From Rapana venosa (Eukaryota; Mollusca; Gastropoda; Neogastropoda; Muricidae), in contig CM054157.1 in assembly GCA_028751875.1 (NCBI GenBank), forward strand, positions 5,179,997-5,243,996: a stretch of 64,000 bases of DNA, read 5' to 3'. The number at the start of each line of letters is the position of its first letter. Position 1 is the stretch's first letter. A program made the position numbers and the translations under genes. Below are positions 38,551-50,000 of this stretch, piece by piece. Below the pieces are notes generated by a model, which saw only the letters and a list, made by a program, of their open reading frames with translations, made no database searches and was not told the DNA's origin.

Positions 38551-38845
38551 AGGTAAAAGGTAAAGGTGTCCCATAACCTATAAGGTCGTAGGGGAGCGAG
38601 GCATCAGAGACCTCACTTCTCTAGGGCCAGCATATTGAGGGCGGCGCCCATCTCCTCTCCCTCGCTGCTTTACCTTCCCTGACCCTAAAGAGGGCAGGTA
38701 CCCATTTACAGCTGGGTGAACTGGGGGAACTGTACTGAAGCCAAGGCGCGCAAATGGTCACCCATCCAACTGGTAACCACGATCGATGCTGCTTAACTTG
38801 GCTGGGGGAAAGCGAGTGCTCTGACCACTGAGCTATCCCGTCCCC
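38551..38845 (-). mobile_element. SINE-C copy 4
   Basis: Full-length composite SINE in the intergenic region, with TSD TGCGTAAAT at 38541-38549 and 38846-38854. Confidence 0.92.
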
Positions 38846-39254
38846 TGCGTAAATGCGTAAATACAGCAAACAAAAAAATATTGGCAAAAGGCATATAAAA
38901 TAATCAGTGACACAGAACAAAAAGTCTAATCATTTTCCTTTTTTGCTGCAAGTTCTACCGGCTATTCAAAATGGCACACAGGGGGGAGACACTGGATTAA
39001 TTACAACCAATAAAAAACAAAACAAAAAAAGGCTAGTTAAGACAAAAAAAAGTCTACAATATATGGAACATTCAAACTGTAACATACTGGTCACAATAAA
39101 AAGACAGTTCTCCTCTTTCAGAGACATTGGGGTAAAAAGACACTTGACACTGGGGTAAAAAGACACCGAATAAATTGCAACATCCTTGCTACTGTACAGA
39201 AATTTCATCAGAAGAGAACATTCTGAACATTTTCTTGTGATCGATCCTATTCCA

Positions 39255-39425
39255 TATCGGAGTAAAAGTATTGCACTTAAAACAGCGCCAGTGATCAAAA
39301 TGTACCAAATAGCAAGAAAACAGAAACGTTGCACTTAAAACAGTGCAAGTGATCAAAAACACCAATAACAACAACAACAAAAATAAAATGCATTACACTT
39401 AAAACAGTGCTAATGACCAAAATAT
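39255..39425. repeat. Tandem repeat, ~60-bp unit
   Basis: Three units with TTGCACTTAAAACAGTGC and GTGATCAAAA. Confidence 0.7.
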
Positions 39426-39754
39426 TCAAAACAACAAAAATTACTGTAGTACACTTTGAAAAAAAGAAAGTGCTGAACAAAATTCCGCCATAAAAAAAAA
39501 GAAACTGAAAAACATGCACACACACCACGCACGCAAAATTGAAGTAAATGCCAAATAATCAGCCGAAAACCTTAGGTATGAACGAACACCTTCGGTGAAA
39601 CGGTTTCCAGTTCACAGTTGAACACAACACACAGTCAACAAAGAGTGACCAACTTGTGTGCAGGATCATAAAAGCTTTTGTTGCGTCCTCGAAGCAGGAG
39701 AAGAGTCAGAAGTGTGCGTAGTTCAAAACCCATCGCTGTCAACCCCAGAAAAAT

Positions 39755-40005
39755 AAACTTGGCGGGGTAGTATAGCTCTGGGGGCATGGCTCCTTGAAGT
39801 AGGTTGATAAATAAAATAAAATTTTATGGTTGGGGAAGTACAGATTTGGGGGCATGGCTCTTTGAAGTAGATTGATATCATAATAAAGTAAACTCGACGG
39901 TTGGGAGAGCATAGCTCGGGGGGCTCGCCTCCTTGAAGTAGACTAATAAATACAGTAAACTTGATGGTCTAGGATAATAACTCCTTGCAGTAGATTTGAA
40001 GAAAA
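39755..40005. repeat. Tandem repeat, ~68-bp unit
   Basis: Three to four units with GGGGGCATGGCTCCTTGAAG and TAGATTGATA. Confidence 0.75.
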
Positions 40006-40043
40006 ATTTTCAGTGTGCAAACTTTTCATTTTGTGAAAATACA

Positions 40044-40370
40044 GAATTTCCCCGAGGGGATGCCGGGGGCCTATCAGTATAAATAGCATCCCCACATTCT
40101 GGAAATTCTGTGCTAGAAATTTCCTCTTTTCTATCACTCTCTTTGTTTCTGCCTTGTTCCTTTTCTTCCTGTCACCTCCTTCTTGTCTATTTTCTGCCTT
40201 CTTGGTCCATTCTCCTGCCTTTTTTCCAGAAAGAACTTAAAAGGTAACTATTCTCTCTCGTGCCGAAGTCAGATGCGCTGGGCCTGACATGTCAGGCGCT
40301 TAACGGCAGCGTGACGCATTTTCGCTCATATAACAGACAACAATAGTTGCTGTCTGAGCGTTTGACGAAG
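40044..40370 (+). repeat. Dispersed repeat R290, copy 1 (uninterrupted)
   Basis: Begins GAATTTCCCCGAGGGGATGC, contains CAGTATAAATAGCATCC and ATTCTGTGCTAGA, ends around the TGTCTGAGCG block. It serves as the intact reference for the interrupted copy at 58064. Confidence 0.75.
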
Positions 40371-40471
40371 AAAGTGAAAATACAGAATGACGTTCAGACA
40401 CGTTTCTGTGTTCAGAGCCTAATACTAGGAGTTCACCCAAATTCTTTGACATTACAAACTGATTATTTTTA

Positions 40472-40706
40472 CAAAGTCTTTCGGATGAGACTATAAACCG
40501 AGGCCCCATGTTTGAACGCATGCAGAACATCTTTTGCACACGTTAAATCCTGTTCCGCTTTTCGTAAGAGTAGGCCATTGTGCGCTGGTGGGAACAGATG
40601 ACAAAATTTACAAAACCGCATACACACAGGGACTGGATGTAAAAAAGCACATGAGTGCTTATTCCATTATCCTCGATATAAAAGAATTTAAAAAAATATA
40701 TAAAAA
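40472..40706 (+). mobile_element. SINE-A/B copy 11, 5'-truncated, long flanking repeats
   Basis: Body and tail. The flanks at 40421-40464 and 40707-40749 share about 44 bases, far longer than the other TSDs here. Confidence 0.88.
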
Positions 40707-41134
40707 AATACTAGGAGTTCATCAACTTCTTTGACATTACAAACTGATTTCTTTAAAGCTCACACTTTATAAAGACACTGGTTATTTTACTTGGGCTCCT
40801 TATTTTGGAACTCAAATGTCTGTTCTTTTTTGTGTGGATATTTCACAGGAGTGACGATGCTCTCAGTTATGTTTATGTAGTGACATTTCTGCGCTTTCAA
40901 ATACATGGGGAAAAAAAAAGTATACTACTGTTATCTATGTTCAAAAAGCATAACTGTTGGTTTCCCGAAGGAACTGAATACAGTACAGCCTGGAGTTAAG
41001 TAACGGTTGGCAACAGCAATATATCCTGTGCAGAATGAACATCAAGAGATAAAAACGAAAAAAAGGAAGGCTGTGAACTTGGGATCACGGTAAGTACTGT
41101 TTTTGGTTTTTGTTTGTTTTTGTTGCGGTAAGTT

Positions 41135-41260
41135 CTTCTTCTTCTCTCGTACCATTTTTACACTGTCAGATGCGTTTGGGAGAAATAGTGGCAAGTCCTT
41201 TCCAGCTCCTCTCGTGAGCCCTACAGCTTAGTTGGCAGGGTTATCTCCGTGTCACGATCA
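41135..41260 (+). repeat. Dispersed repeat, copy 2
   Basis: Shares TCCTTTCCAGCTCCTCTCGT and GGGTTATCTCCGT with the copy at 29938. Preceded by a TTC run that may be a retroposon tail. Confidence 0.65.
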
Positions 41261-41353
41261 GTGTAGCCGTTATACGTTGCTCCAAATACCCACATCCTCA
41301 TTGTACTGTCTTGCAGTCAGGCCTGCTTAATTAAATTTATCTTTCTTTTTTTT

Positions 41354-41690
41354 CTTCTTTTATAGCAAGGATAATGGAATAAGCACATGTGCCTTTTTTT
41401 ACATCCAGTCCCCGTGTGTATGTGGTTTTGTAAATTCTGTCATCTGTTCCCACCGGCACACAATGGCCTACTCTTACGAAAAGCGGAACAGGATTTAACG
41501 TGTGCGCAAGATGTTCTGCGCGCATTCGCACACGGGGCCTCGGTTTATAGTCTCATCAGAAGAACTTTTGGGGAGAGTGGAGTATACACTGATGTTAACT
41601 CCAGGGGAAAATATTCCCTTGAACGGGAATCAAACCCGGGTCGTCAGATTGCGAGCGCAATGTTCTAACCACTAGGCTATCCCGTCCCAC
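41354..41690 (-). mobile_element. SINE-A copy 12, full length
   Basis: Complete copy with head, body and tail. A short partial duplicate of the head's first bases follows at 41692-41710. Confidence 0.92.
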
Positions 41691-41845
41691 CTAGTCCCGT
41701 CCTAGGCTATCCATGTCAATGTCCAGCTGTATCAGCAATAAACAAAACAACATCAACAATAGAAGGTGGGCATAGCTAAAAAGGAAAAAAACTCAACAAA
41801 CAAACAACCCAACCCCATACAACAGGCATTAAGTAAGCAGGCAGT

Positions 41846-43175
41846 TAAATAAGCGTTCATACGTAAACAAGAAACTGACAGGTAAACAAACATAAACAGA
41901 TAAACAACAGTCAGACCAGGTCAGTCAGTTAAACAAAGCAAGAGGTAAATAAATATATCAATAAAAAATAAACAAGAAAGAAAAAATCCCAGGTAAATAA
42001 GCGTTCATACGTAAACAAGAAACTGACAGGTAAACAAGCATAAACAGGTAAACAACAGTCAGACCAGATCAGTCGGTTAACAAAGCAAGAGGTAAATAAC
42101 TATATCAATAAAAAATAAACAAGAAAGAAAAAATCCCAGGTAAATAAGCGTTCATACGTAAACAAGAAACTGACAGGTAAACAAGCATAAACAGGTAAAC
42201 AACAGTCAGACCAGATCAGTCGGTTAACAAAGCAAGAGGTAAATAACTATATCAATAAAAAATAAACAAGAAAGAAAAAATCCCAGGTAAATAAGCGTTC
42301 ATACGTAAACAAGAAACTGACAGGTAAACAAGCATAAACAGGTAAACAACAGTCAGACCAGGTCAGTCGGTTAAACAAAGCAAGAGGTAAATAAATATAT
42401 CAATAAAAAATAAACAAGAAAGAAAAAATCCCAGGTAAATAAGCGTTCATACGTAAACAAGAAACTGACAGGTAAACAAGCATAAACAGGTAAACAACAG
42501 TCAGACCAGATCAGTCGGTTAACAAAGCAAGAGGTAAATAACTATATCAATAAAAAATAAACAAGAAAGAAAAAATCCCAGGTAAATAAGCATTCATACG
42601 TAAACAGGAAACTGACAGGTAAACAAACATTAACAGGTAAACAACAGTCAGACCAGATCAGTCGGTTAACAAAGCAAGAGGTAAATAACTATATCAATAA
42701 AAAATAAACAAGAAAGAAAAAATCCCAGGTAAATAAGCGTTCATACGTAAACAAGAAACTGACAGGTAAACAAACATTAACAGGTAAACAACAGTCAGAC
42801 CAGATCAGTCGGTTAACAAAGCAAGAGGTAAATAACTATATCAATAAAAAATAAACAAGAAAGAAAAAATCCCAGGTAAATAAGCGTTCATACGTAAACA
42901 AGAAACTGACAGGTAAACAAACATAAACAGGTAAACAACAGTCAGACCAGATCAGTCGGTTAACAAAGCAAGAGGTAAATAACTATATCAATAAAAAATA
43001 AACAAGAAAGAAAAAATCCCAGGTAAATAAGCGTTCATACGTAAACAAGAAACTGACAGGTAAACAAACATAAACAGGTAAACAATAGTCAGACCAGGTC
43101 AGTCAGTTAGCAAAGCAAGAGGTAAATAACTATATCAATAAAAAATAAACAAGAAAGAAAAAATCCCAGGTAAAT
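41846..43175. repeat. 147-bp tandem satellite, 9 units
   Basis: The AAGCGTTCATACGTAAACAA anchor starts at 41851, 41999, 42146, 42293, 42441, 42588, 42735, 42882 and 43029, a spacing of 147-148 bases. Units are almost identical, so the array is young or homogenised. Confidence 0.95.
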
Positions 43176-43224
43176 AACTAAGCAAGTATGTTGACAAACC
43201 AAGAGAAAAATGAATTGTGTAAAT

Positions 43225-43595
43225 AAACTACTATCAAACAGAAGCAGCTGTAAGTACTTACAAATTTATAACTAGCGTAAAACTACTGTCAAATAGGAGC
43301 AGTTGTAAACACTGAGAGATTTATAGTTAGCATAAAACTACCACAAAATAGTATAAGTCGTAAACACTGAGATATTTATAACTAGCGTAAAAACTGCCAT
43401 TAAATAGGAGCAGTTGTAAACACTTACAGGTTTATCATTAACGTAAAACTACCTTTAAACAGTAGCAGCGGTAAACACTGAGAGATTTATAACTAGCGTA
43501 AAGCTACCATCAAATAGCAGTTGCAAACACTGAGAGATTTATAACTCCCATACGACTACTGTCAAACAGCAGCAGTTGTCAAAGTTTACAGATAA
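43225..43595. repeat. Tandem array, ~60-bp unit
   Basis: About 6 diverged units with AGCAGTTGTAAACACTGAGA, GATTTATAACTAGCGTAAA and CTACTGTCAAA. Confidence 0.85.
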
Positions 43596-43687
43596 AATAT
43601 CTCTCCCTGCACCCAACCCTTTTATAGCAAAAAACCCCCCTAGCAAATCAGGATGCCATTTTCTGAGACACTGTGCACTGGAGTCAT

Positions 43688-44062
43688 CTGATTTGTGAAA
43701 TGACAAGATCTGGTACTGAATAATGATCAGCTACTGATTTGTGAAACGACAAGATCTGTGACTGAATAATGATCAGCTACTGATTTGTGAAACGACAAGA
43801 TCTGGAACTAAATAATGATCAGCAACTGATTTGTGAAACGACAAGATCTGGCATTGAATAACAATCAGCAACTGATTTGTGAAATGACAAGATCTGGTAC
43901 TGAATAACAATCAGCAACTGATTTGTGAAACGACAAGATCTGGTACTGAATAATGATCAGCTACTGATTTGTGAAAGAAACCAGATTTGTGATTGAATAA
44001 TGATCAGCATCTCATTTGTGAAACGAACCAGATCTGTGATTGAATGATGATCAGCAATCAGG
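43688..44062. repeat. Tandem array, ~53-bp unit
   Basis: About 7 units with CTGATTTGTGAAACGACAAG, ATCTGG and TGAATAATGATCAGC. Confidence 0.88.
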
Positions 44063-44089
44063 TTGATTATTCAAGCTGCCACTAGTTTT

Positions 44090-45430
44090 CATTTTACCAT
44101 TACGAGTGATTATGTGGCTTGCAGTCCAAATACTGCTTGAAAATTAACTTTCTTTCTTCCAGAAATGGTCCGCAAATAAAGTGATATGGCTTAAAGGGCA
44201 GTGTGCCTACTTTTCCAAATAATGCTGTGATGATAAAGAAGCCATATGTGTATGGACACAAAGAAAGAAGTACGCAGTAGAACTGAAACTGCCTGTGACA
44301 GATGCTAAGCTACAGCTGCAGAAAAATAATGGAAAAAAAAGAAAGTAAGAAAAAAGAAAGAAAGCAAGGACAACAGGAAGATCAGTACCTGCTACCTTCG
44401 AAAGAACAACAACAAAAACCCAAAATAGAAGAACCCCCCACCCCCCTTAAAAAAAAAAAGAGAAAAAAAAAAAATTACACTGCTATACCTGTCCCTTTCC
44501 TTTCTCCCTGCAAACAACTCCTTAAAAAAACAAAAAAACCCAACTAAACCCAGATGCTTTACAAATTTGATTTAAATAGAGAAAACTTATTTTATTTGCT
44601 TTGTTTTTAGTCAACTCAAGTAAGGAACACACACACACACACACAAAATGAGGTGAAGTGAGATAAAATGTATACTATATACACAGATTTCATTTTTTCT
44701 GCAAATTAAACTACAAAGTGCTCTAAACTTTGCAATGACACAGACACAGACAAACAACAAATATCCCCCCAAAATAGTAGCCCATCTTCGTTGCAATCAT
44801 TTCTATGGCCATAGTAAGGTTTTCCTTTTCCATCGTTAAGCTTTAAGAGGTCCTACAGTTGTTACAAAATATGAATCAAAATCCAAACATAAGATAGAGG
44901 AAAACAAAACAAGACAGCAAACCATGAACGATTTCAACTGAACCAAAATAACATTGCAACACCAGCTGCTATCAATTTCTCAATTATTCAGAACATGTTA
45001 GGTATCCAAAGCAGGTTAACTCTGAAACAAAAAAATTAAACAGCATAATATATGAAATAGCTTATTTTTGGACTGCTATTTCTCTACACAGACACATACA
45101 CACAAAAATTCACCCTTTCCAGATAAAAAACAAATTCTTCAATAAAATAAAAATAAAAAATAAAAAAGGTAAGTATATTTCCAACACTGTGACCAGGAGT
45201 CAGCCAAAACACAATCTCTTGGCTATTTTTGAATTGCTCTTTCTCTATAAACAAACAAAAAAATCCATCATATACACATCAAAACAATTCTTCAATAGAA
45301 AGTTGTTTTTAAAAAAAAGTCTCTTTCCAACTCTGTGAGTCAGTAAAAACGCTGTCTCTTGCAGAGTCTGTAGTGGTCACTTCCAATGGTCACCACCTCT
45401 GCCTCAGTTCTGGTCAGCAAGCTTGCTAAA
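44090..45430. other. Intergenic or CHST15 3' flank, no gene seen
   Basis: AT-rich sequence with A-runs and an ACAC run. No coding similarity. Confidence 0.55.
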
Positions 45431-45435
45431 GGGAC

Positions 45436-45655
45436 CGACATTAAACAGGACACTTCCAAGTCAAATGTAGGCTTGTTGATTTCTGGGTGCGATTAAACAG
45501 GACACTTTCAAGTCAAATGTATGCTTGTTGATTTCTGGGTGCGATTAAACAGGACACTTTCAAGTCAAATGTATGCTTGTTGATTTCTGGGTGCGATTAA
45601 ACAGGACACTTTCAAGTCAAATGTATGCTTGTTGATTTCTGGGTGCGATTTCAAC
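45436..45655. repeat. Tandem array, ~52-bp unit
   Basis: Four near-identical units of GATTAAACAGGACACTTTCA, AGTCAAATGTATGCTTG and TTGATTTCTGGGTGC. Confidence 0.9.
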
Positions 45656-45957
45656 TTAAACCTACTGAATGAAGTGATTTCTGATTGGTTTTAAATTGTG
45701 GTGATACATTGACCAGTTTCTCATTTGCATTTGGAAAATGTCTGCACGATGCGAAAGTGACGTTACAGTATTGGACAAAGTTCTCAGCATTCGCTTGTTT
45801 TGACTGCTGTTTGAATGAGTTTTTGTTCTTACAGCAGAAACTTTTAAAAAAAACGGAAGAATGGTGAAAAAAATGACAAAACAGCAGAGGTATAAGAACT
45901 GATGGTGGAGTTTCTGCCAAAAGCGGAAAAATCCCATGCCTGCTATAGAGAAGCAGC

Positions 45958-46130
45958 TTCTCAATTGCCGAGTTTACAGCTGTCAGTTTCCCACACTTTC
46001 AGCTGCTGTCGATTCCATCCCAGCTGGAGCTTATTATAGCAGAAACTGACCTCACTTGAACCTGGTAAAAGGAAGGGGCTAAATTAATTTTGCTGGACCC
46101 TTGACTGAGTTATGCTGGATTTGTGCGCCG
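45958..46130 (-). repeat. Dispersed repeat R170, copy 3
   Basis: Inverted copy with the same blocks, downstream of the CHST15-like stop. Confidence 0.65.
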
Positions 46131-46499
46131 TGAGTGGTGAATGTGTTACCCGGAGCAGTGTGTCCATAACACGGCAGAGGTACAAGTATGACAAGCCCTC
46201 AAACGAAAAACAGAGCTGTTCTTTGCTTAGTGACGCTGTACACTAACCTCCCTCCTGGCTGATTGAAGAAGGGGGGATTACCTCCCAGAACTTTGCAAGA
46301 AATCACCATAGCAGCAAAGAGATGAAAATGATAATTGACTTGTGTTTTAATCTCAGTTTTTAATGGAAATTTAGAAGCGAAAAACCAAGTTTTTATCTAA
46401 AAAGTCAATTTGTTAACGATAACATTTTTGATAAGTTCGTTAATCTCCAATTATTGCCTCTTAAAATATTCTTCAGCACAAACAAATTCAACGAAGTCC

Positions 46500-46570
46500 T
46501 TTGAAGCGCTTTGATTTGTTGCTTTACAAGATTCAGCGCTATATAAATTCCATACATTATTATTATTGTA
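46500..46570 (+). mobile_element. L2/CR1-type LINE 3' tail
   Basis: Solo tail GAAGCGCTTTGATTTG... with (ATT)n, about 300 bases downstream of the CHST15 stop and so possibly within its 3' UTR, in antisense. Confidence 0.72.
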
Positions 46571-46701
46571 TCCACTTCTAAATTTATATATATATAAATA
46601 TGTAATATAAAAGCACAACATTCATCTCCTCTAATCCCAACAAAACTGGCAAGAGTAAGACAGCAGACGTTAACCACCACCCGTGACCACACTGACTCTT
46701 T

Positions 46702-46716
46702 TTAAGGGGGACCACG
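46702..46716 (+). mobile_element. Solo end like the 2.7-kb TTAA element
   Basis: TTAAGGGGGACCACG matches the right end (inverted) of the 2844-5564 element at 11 or more positions. No partner end is visible nearby. Confidence 0.4.
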
Positions 46717-46864
46717 TTTTTGACACAACACAAAGAGACACTTAACCTGAAACGCTCCAACAACACCCCCTCCCACCCCTTCCCCCTTATTATCCAGTTG
46801 CAATATCCAACACGCCTGAACACATAAGGGTTAACCAATAGCACCAGCAGTACAAGGACCCATG

Positions 46865-47049
46865 TTACCGCGGCAACCACAGGTATCGCTTCTCCCTCAC
46901 GAGCTGTGAGAGCTGAGCGTTGAAGGGAGCGTAGAACTGCTGCAGGAGGCGCTGCGTGGCGGGCAGCATGTGACCCACGCTGTAGTGGTGACCCTGGTGG
47001 AATGCCGGAAGCGCGGCCAGCTGATGGAGGTCCTTCTCTGACATGGGCC
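46865..47049 (-). CDS. CHST15: CHST15-like exon 8 (C-terminus, stop)
   Basis: Encodes PMSEKDLHQLAALPAF, MLPATQRLLQQFYAPFNAQL and SQLVREKRYLWLPR, then TAA. It matches the family C-terminus PITQKILRDFYRPFNARLAQ. The acceptor TGTGCAG lies about 60 bases from a 2.8-kb tandem array in the preceding intron. Confidence 0.95.
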
Positions 47050-50000
47050 CTGCACATCGCACCGGAACTTTCCTTACTGATGTAATTACTTTTTGGGGAG
47101 GGGGGGTTGTAGATCACATCAACTCTCTTTCAGTGATATAATTACCTTCACATCAAACTCTTTCAGTGATATAATTACCTTCACACCAACACTCTTTCAG
47201 TGATATAATTACCTTCACACCAACACTCTTTCAGTGATATAATTACCTTTTTGTGTGTTGTCTGTAGATCACACCAACACTCTTTCAGTGATATAATTAC
47301 TTTCTTTTTTGTGTGTGGTCTGTAGATCACACCAACACTCTTTCAGTGATATAATTACCTTCCCACCAACACTCTTTCAGTGATATAATTACCTTCACAC
47401 CAACACTCTTTCAGTGATATAATTACTTTCTTTTTTGTGTGTGGTCTGTAGATCACATCAACTCTCTTTCAGTGATATAATTACCTTCACACCAACACTC
47501 TTTCAGTGATATAATTACTTTTTTTGTGTGTGTGGCCTGTAGATCACACCAACACTCTTTCAGTGATATAATTACCTTCACACCAACACTCTTTCAGTGA
47601 TATAATTACCTTCACACCAACACTCTTTCAGTGATATAATTACCTTCACACCAACACTCTTTCAGTGATATAATTACTTTTTTGTGTGTGTGTGTGGCCT
47701 GTAGATCACACCAACGCTCTTTCAGTGATATAATTACCTTCACACCAACACTCTTTCAGTGATACAATTACTTTCTTTTTTGTGTGTAGTCTATAGATCA
47801 CACCAACACTCTTTCAGTGATACAATTACTTTCTTTTTTGTGTGTGGTCTGTAGATCACATCAACGCTCTTTCAGTGATATAATTACCTTCACACCAACA
47901 CTCTTTCAGTGATATAATTACCTTCACACCAACACTCTTTCAGTGATATAATTACTTTTTGTGTGTGGTCTGTAGATCACACCAACATTCTTTCAGTGAT
48001 ATAATTACTTTCTTTTTTGTGTGTGGTCTGTAGATCACACCAACGCTCTTTCAGTGATATAATTACCTTCACACCAACACTCTTTCAGTGATATAATTAC
48101 TTTCTTTTTTGTCTGTGGTCTGTAGATCATACCAACGCTCTTTCAGTGATATAATTACCTTCACACCAACACTCTTTCAGTGATATAATTACTTTCTTTT
48201 TGTCTGTGGTCTGTAGATCACACCAACGCTCTTTCAGTGATATAATTACCTTCACACCAACACTCTTTCAGTGATATAATTACTTTCTTTTTTGTGTGTG
48301 GTCTGTAGATCACACCAACGCTCTTTCAGTGATATAATTACCTTCACACCAACACTCTTTCAGTGATATAATTACTTTTGTGTGTGTGGTCTATAGATCA
48401 CACCAACACTCTTTCAGTGATATAATTACCTTTACACCAACACCAACACTCTTTCAGTGATATAATTACTTTCTTTTTTGTGTGTGGTCTGTAGATCACA
48501 CCAACACTCTTTCAGTGATATAATTACCTTCACACCAACACTCTTTCAGTGATATAATTACCTTCACACCAACACTCTTTCAGTGATATAATTACTTTTT
48601 TTGTGTGTGGTCTATAGATCACACCAACACTCTTTCAGTGATATAATTACCTTCACACCAACACGCTTTCAGTGATATAATTACCTTCTTTTTTGTGTGT
48701 GGTCTGTAGATCACACCAACACTCTTTCAGTGATATAATTACCTTCACACCAACACTCTTTCATTGATATAATTACCTTCACACCAACATCCTTTCAGTG
48801 ATATAATTACTTTCTTTTTTGTGTGTGGTCTGTAGATCACACCAACGCTCTTTCAGTGATATAATTACCTTTACACCAACACTCTTTCAGTGATATAATT
48901 ACTTTCTTTTTTGTGTGTGGTCTGTAGATCACACCAACACTCTTTCAGTGATATAATTACCTTCACACCAACACTCTTTCAGTGATATAATTACTTTCTT
49001 TTTTGTGTGTGGTCTGTAGATCACACCAACGCTCTTTCAGTGATATAATTACCTTCACACCAACACTCTTTCAGTGATATAATTACTTTTTTGTGTGTGG
49101 TCTATAGATCGCACCAACACTCTTTCAGTGATATAATTACCTTCACACCAACACTCTTTCAGTGATATAATTACTTTCTTTTTTGTGTGTGGTCTGTAGA
49201 TCACACCAACGCTCTTTCAGTGATATAATTACCATCACACCAACACTCTTTCAGTGATATAATTACCATCACACCAACACTCTTTCAGTGATATAGTTAC
49301 CTTCACACCAACACTCTTTCAGTGATATAATTACCTTCACACCAACTCGTTCAGTGATATAATTACCTTTACACCAACACTCTTTCAGTGATATAATTAC
49401 CTTTTTTGTGTGTGGTCTGTAGATCACACCAACGCTCTTTCAGTGATATAATTACCTTCACACACCACTCTTTCAGTGATATAATTACCTTCACACCAAC
49501 ACTCTTTCAGTGATATAATTACCTTCACACCAACACTCTTTCAGTGATATAATTACCTTCACACCAACACTCTTTCATTGATATGATTACCTTCACACCA
49601 ACACTCTTTCGTTGATATGATTACCTTCACACGAACACTCTTTCATTGATATAATTACCTCCACACCAACACTTTCAGTGATATAATTACCTTCACACCA
49701 ACACTCTTTCAGTGATATAATTACCTTCACACCAACACACTTTCAGTGATATAATTACCTTCACACCAACACTCTTTCAGTGATATAATTACCTTCACAC
49801 CAACACTCATTCAGTGATATAATTACCTTTTGGGGGGGGGGGGGGGTGTAGATCACATCAACACTCTTTCAGTGATATTACTACTCTTTTTTGTTTGTTG
49901 CTGTCGTTTTGAAAAGGTAATCCACATATCTAAGGAAACACGGACTTGCTGAAAACTATGAGAATTTATTAACAAGTAAGTATCAACTTCTCAATCCCCC

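Noticed and set aside
41387..41668. Conserved 93-residue protein repeated across the window
   Set aside because: The similar ORFs at 8.2, 17.1, 27.9, 41.4 and 58.3 kb are all translations of SINE-A/B, not host proteins.
43688..44062. CRISPR-like array
   Set aside because: Whole units are tandem with no variable spacers, and the host is an animal.
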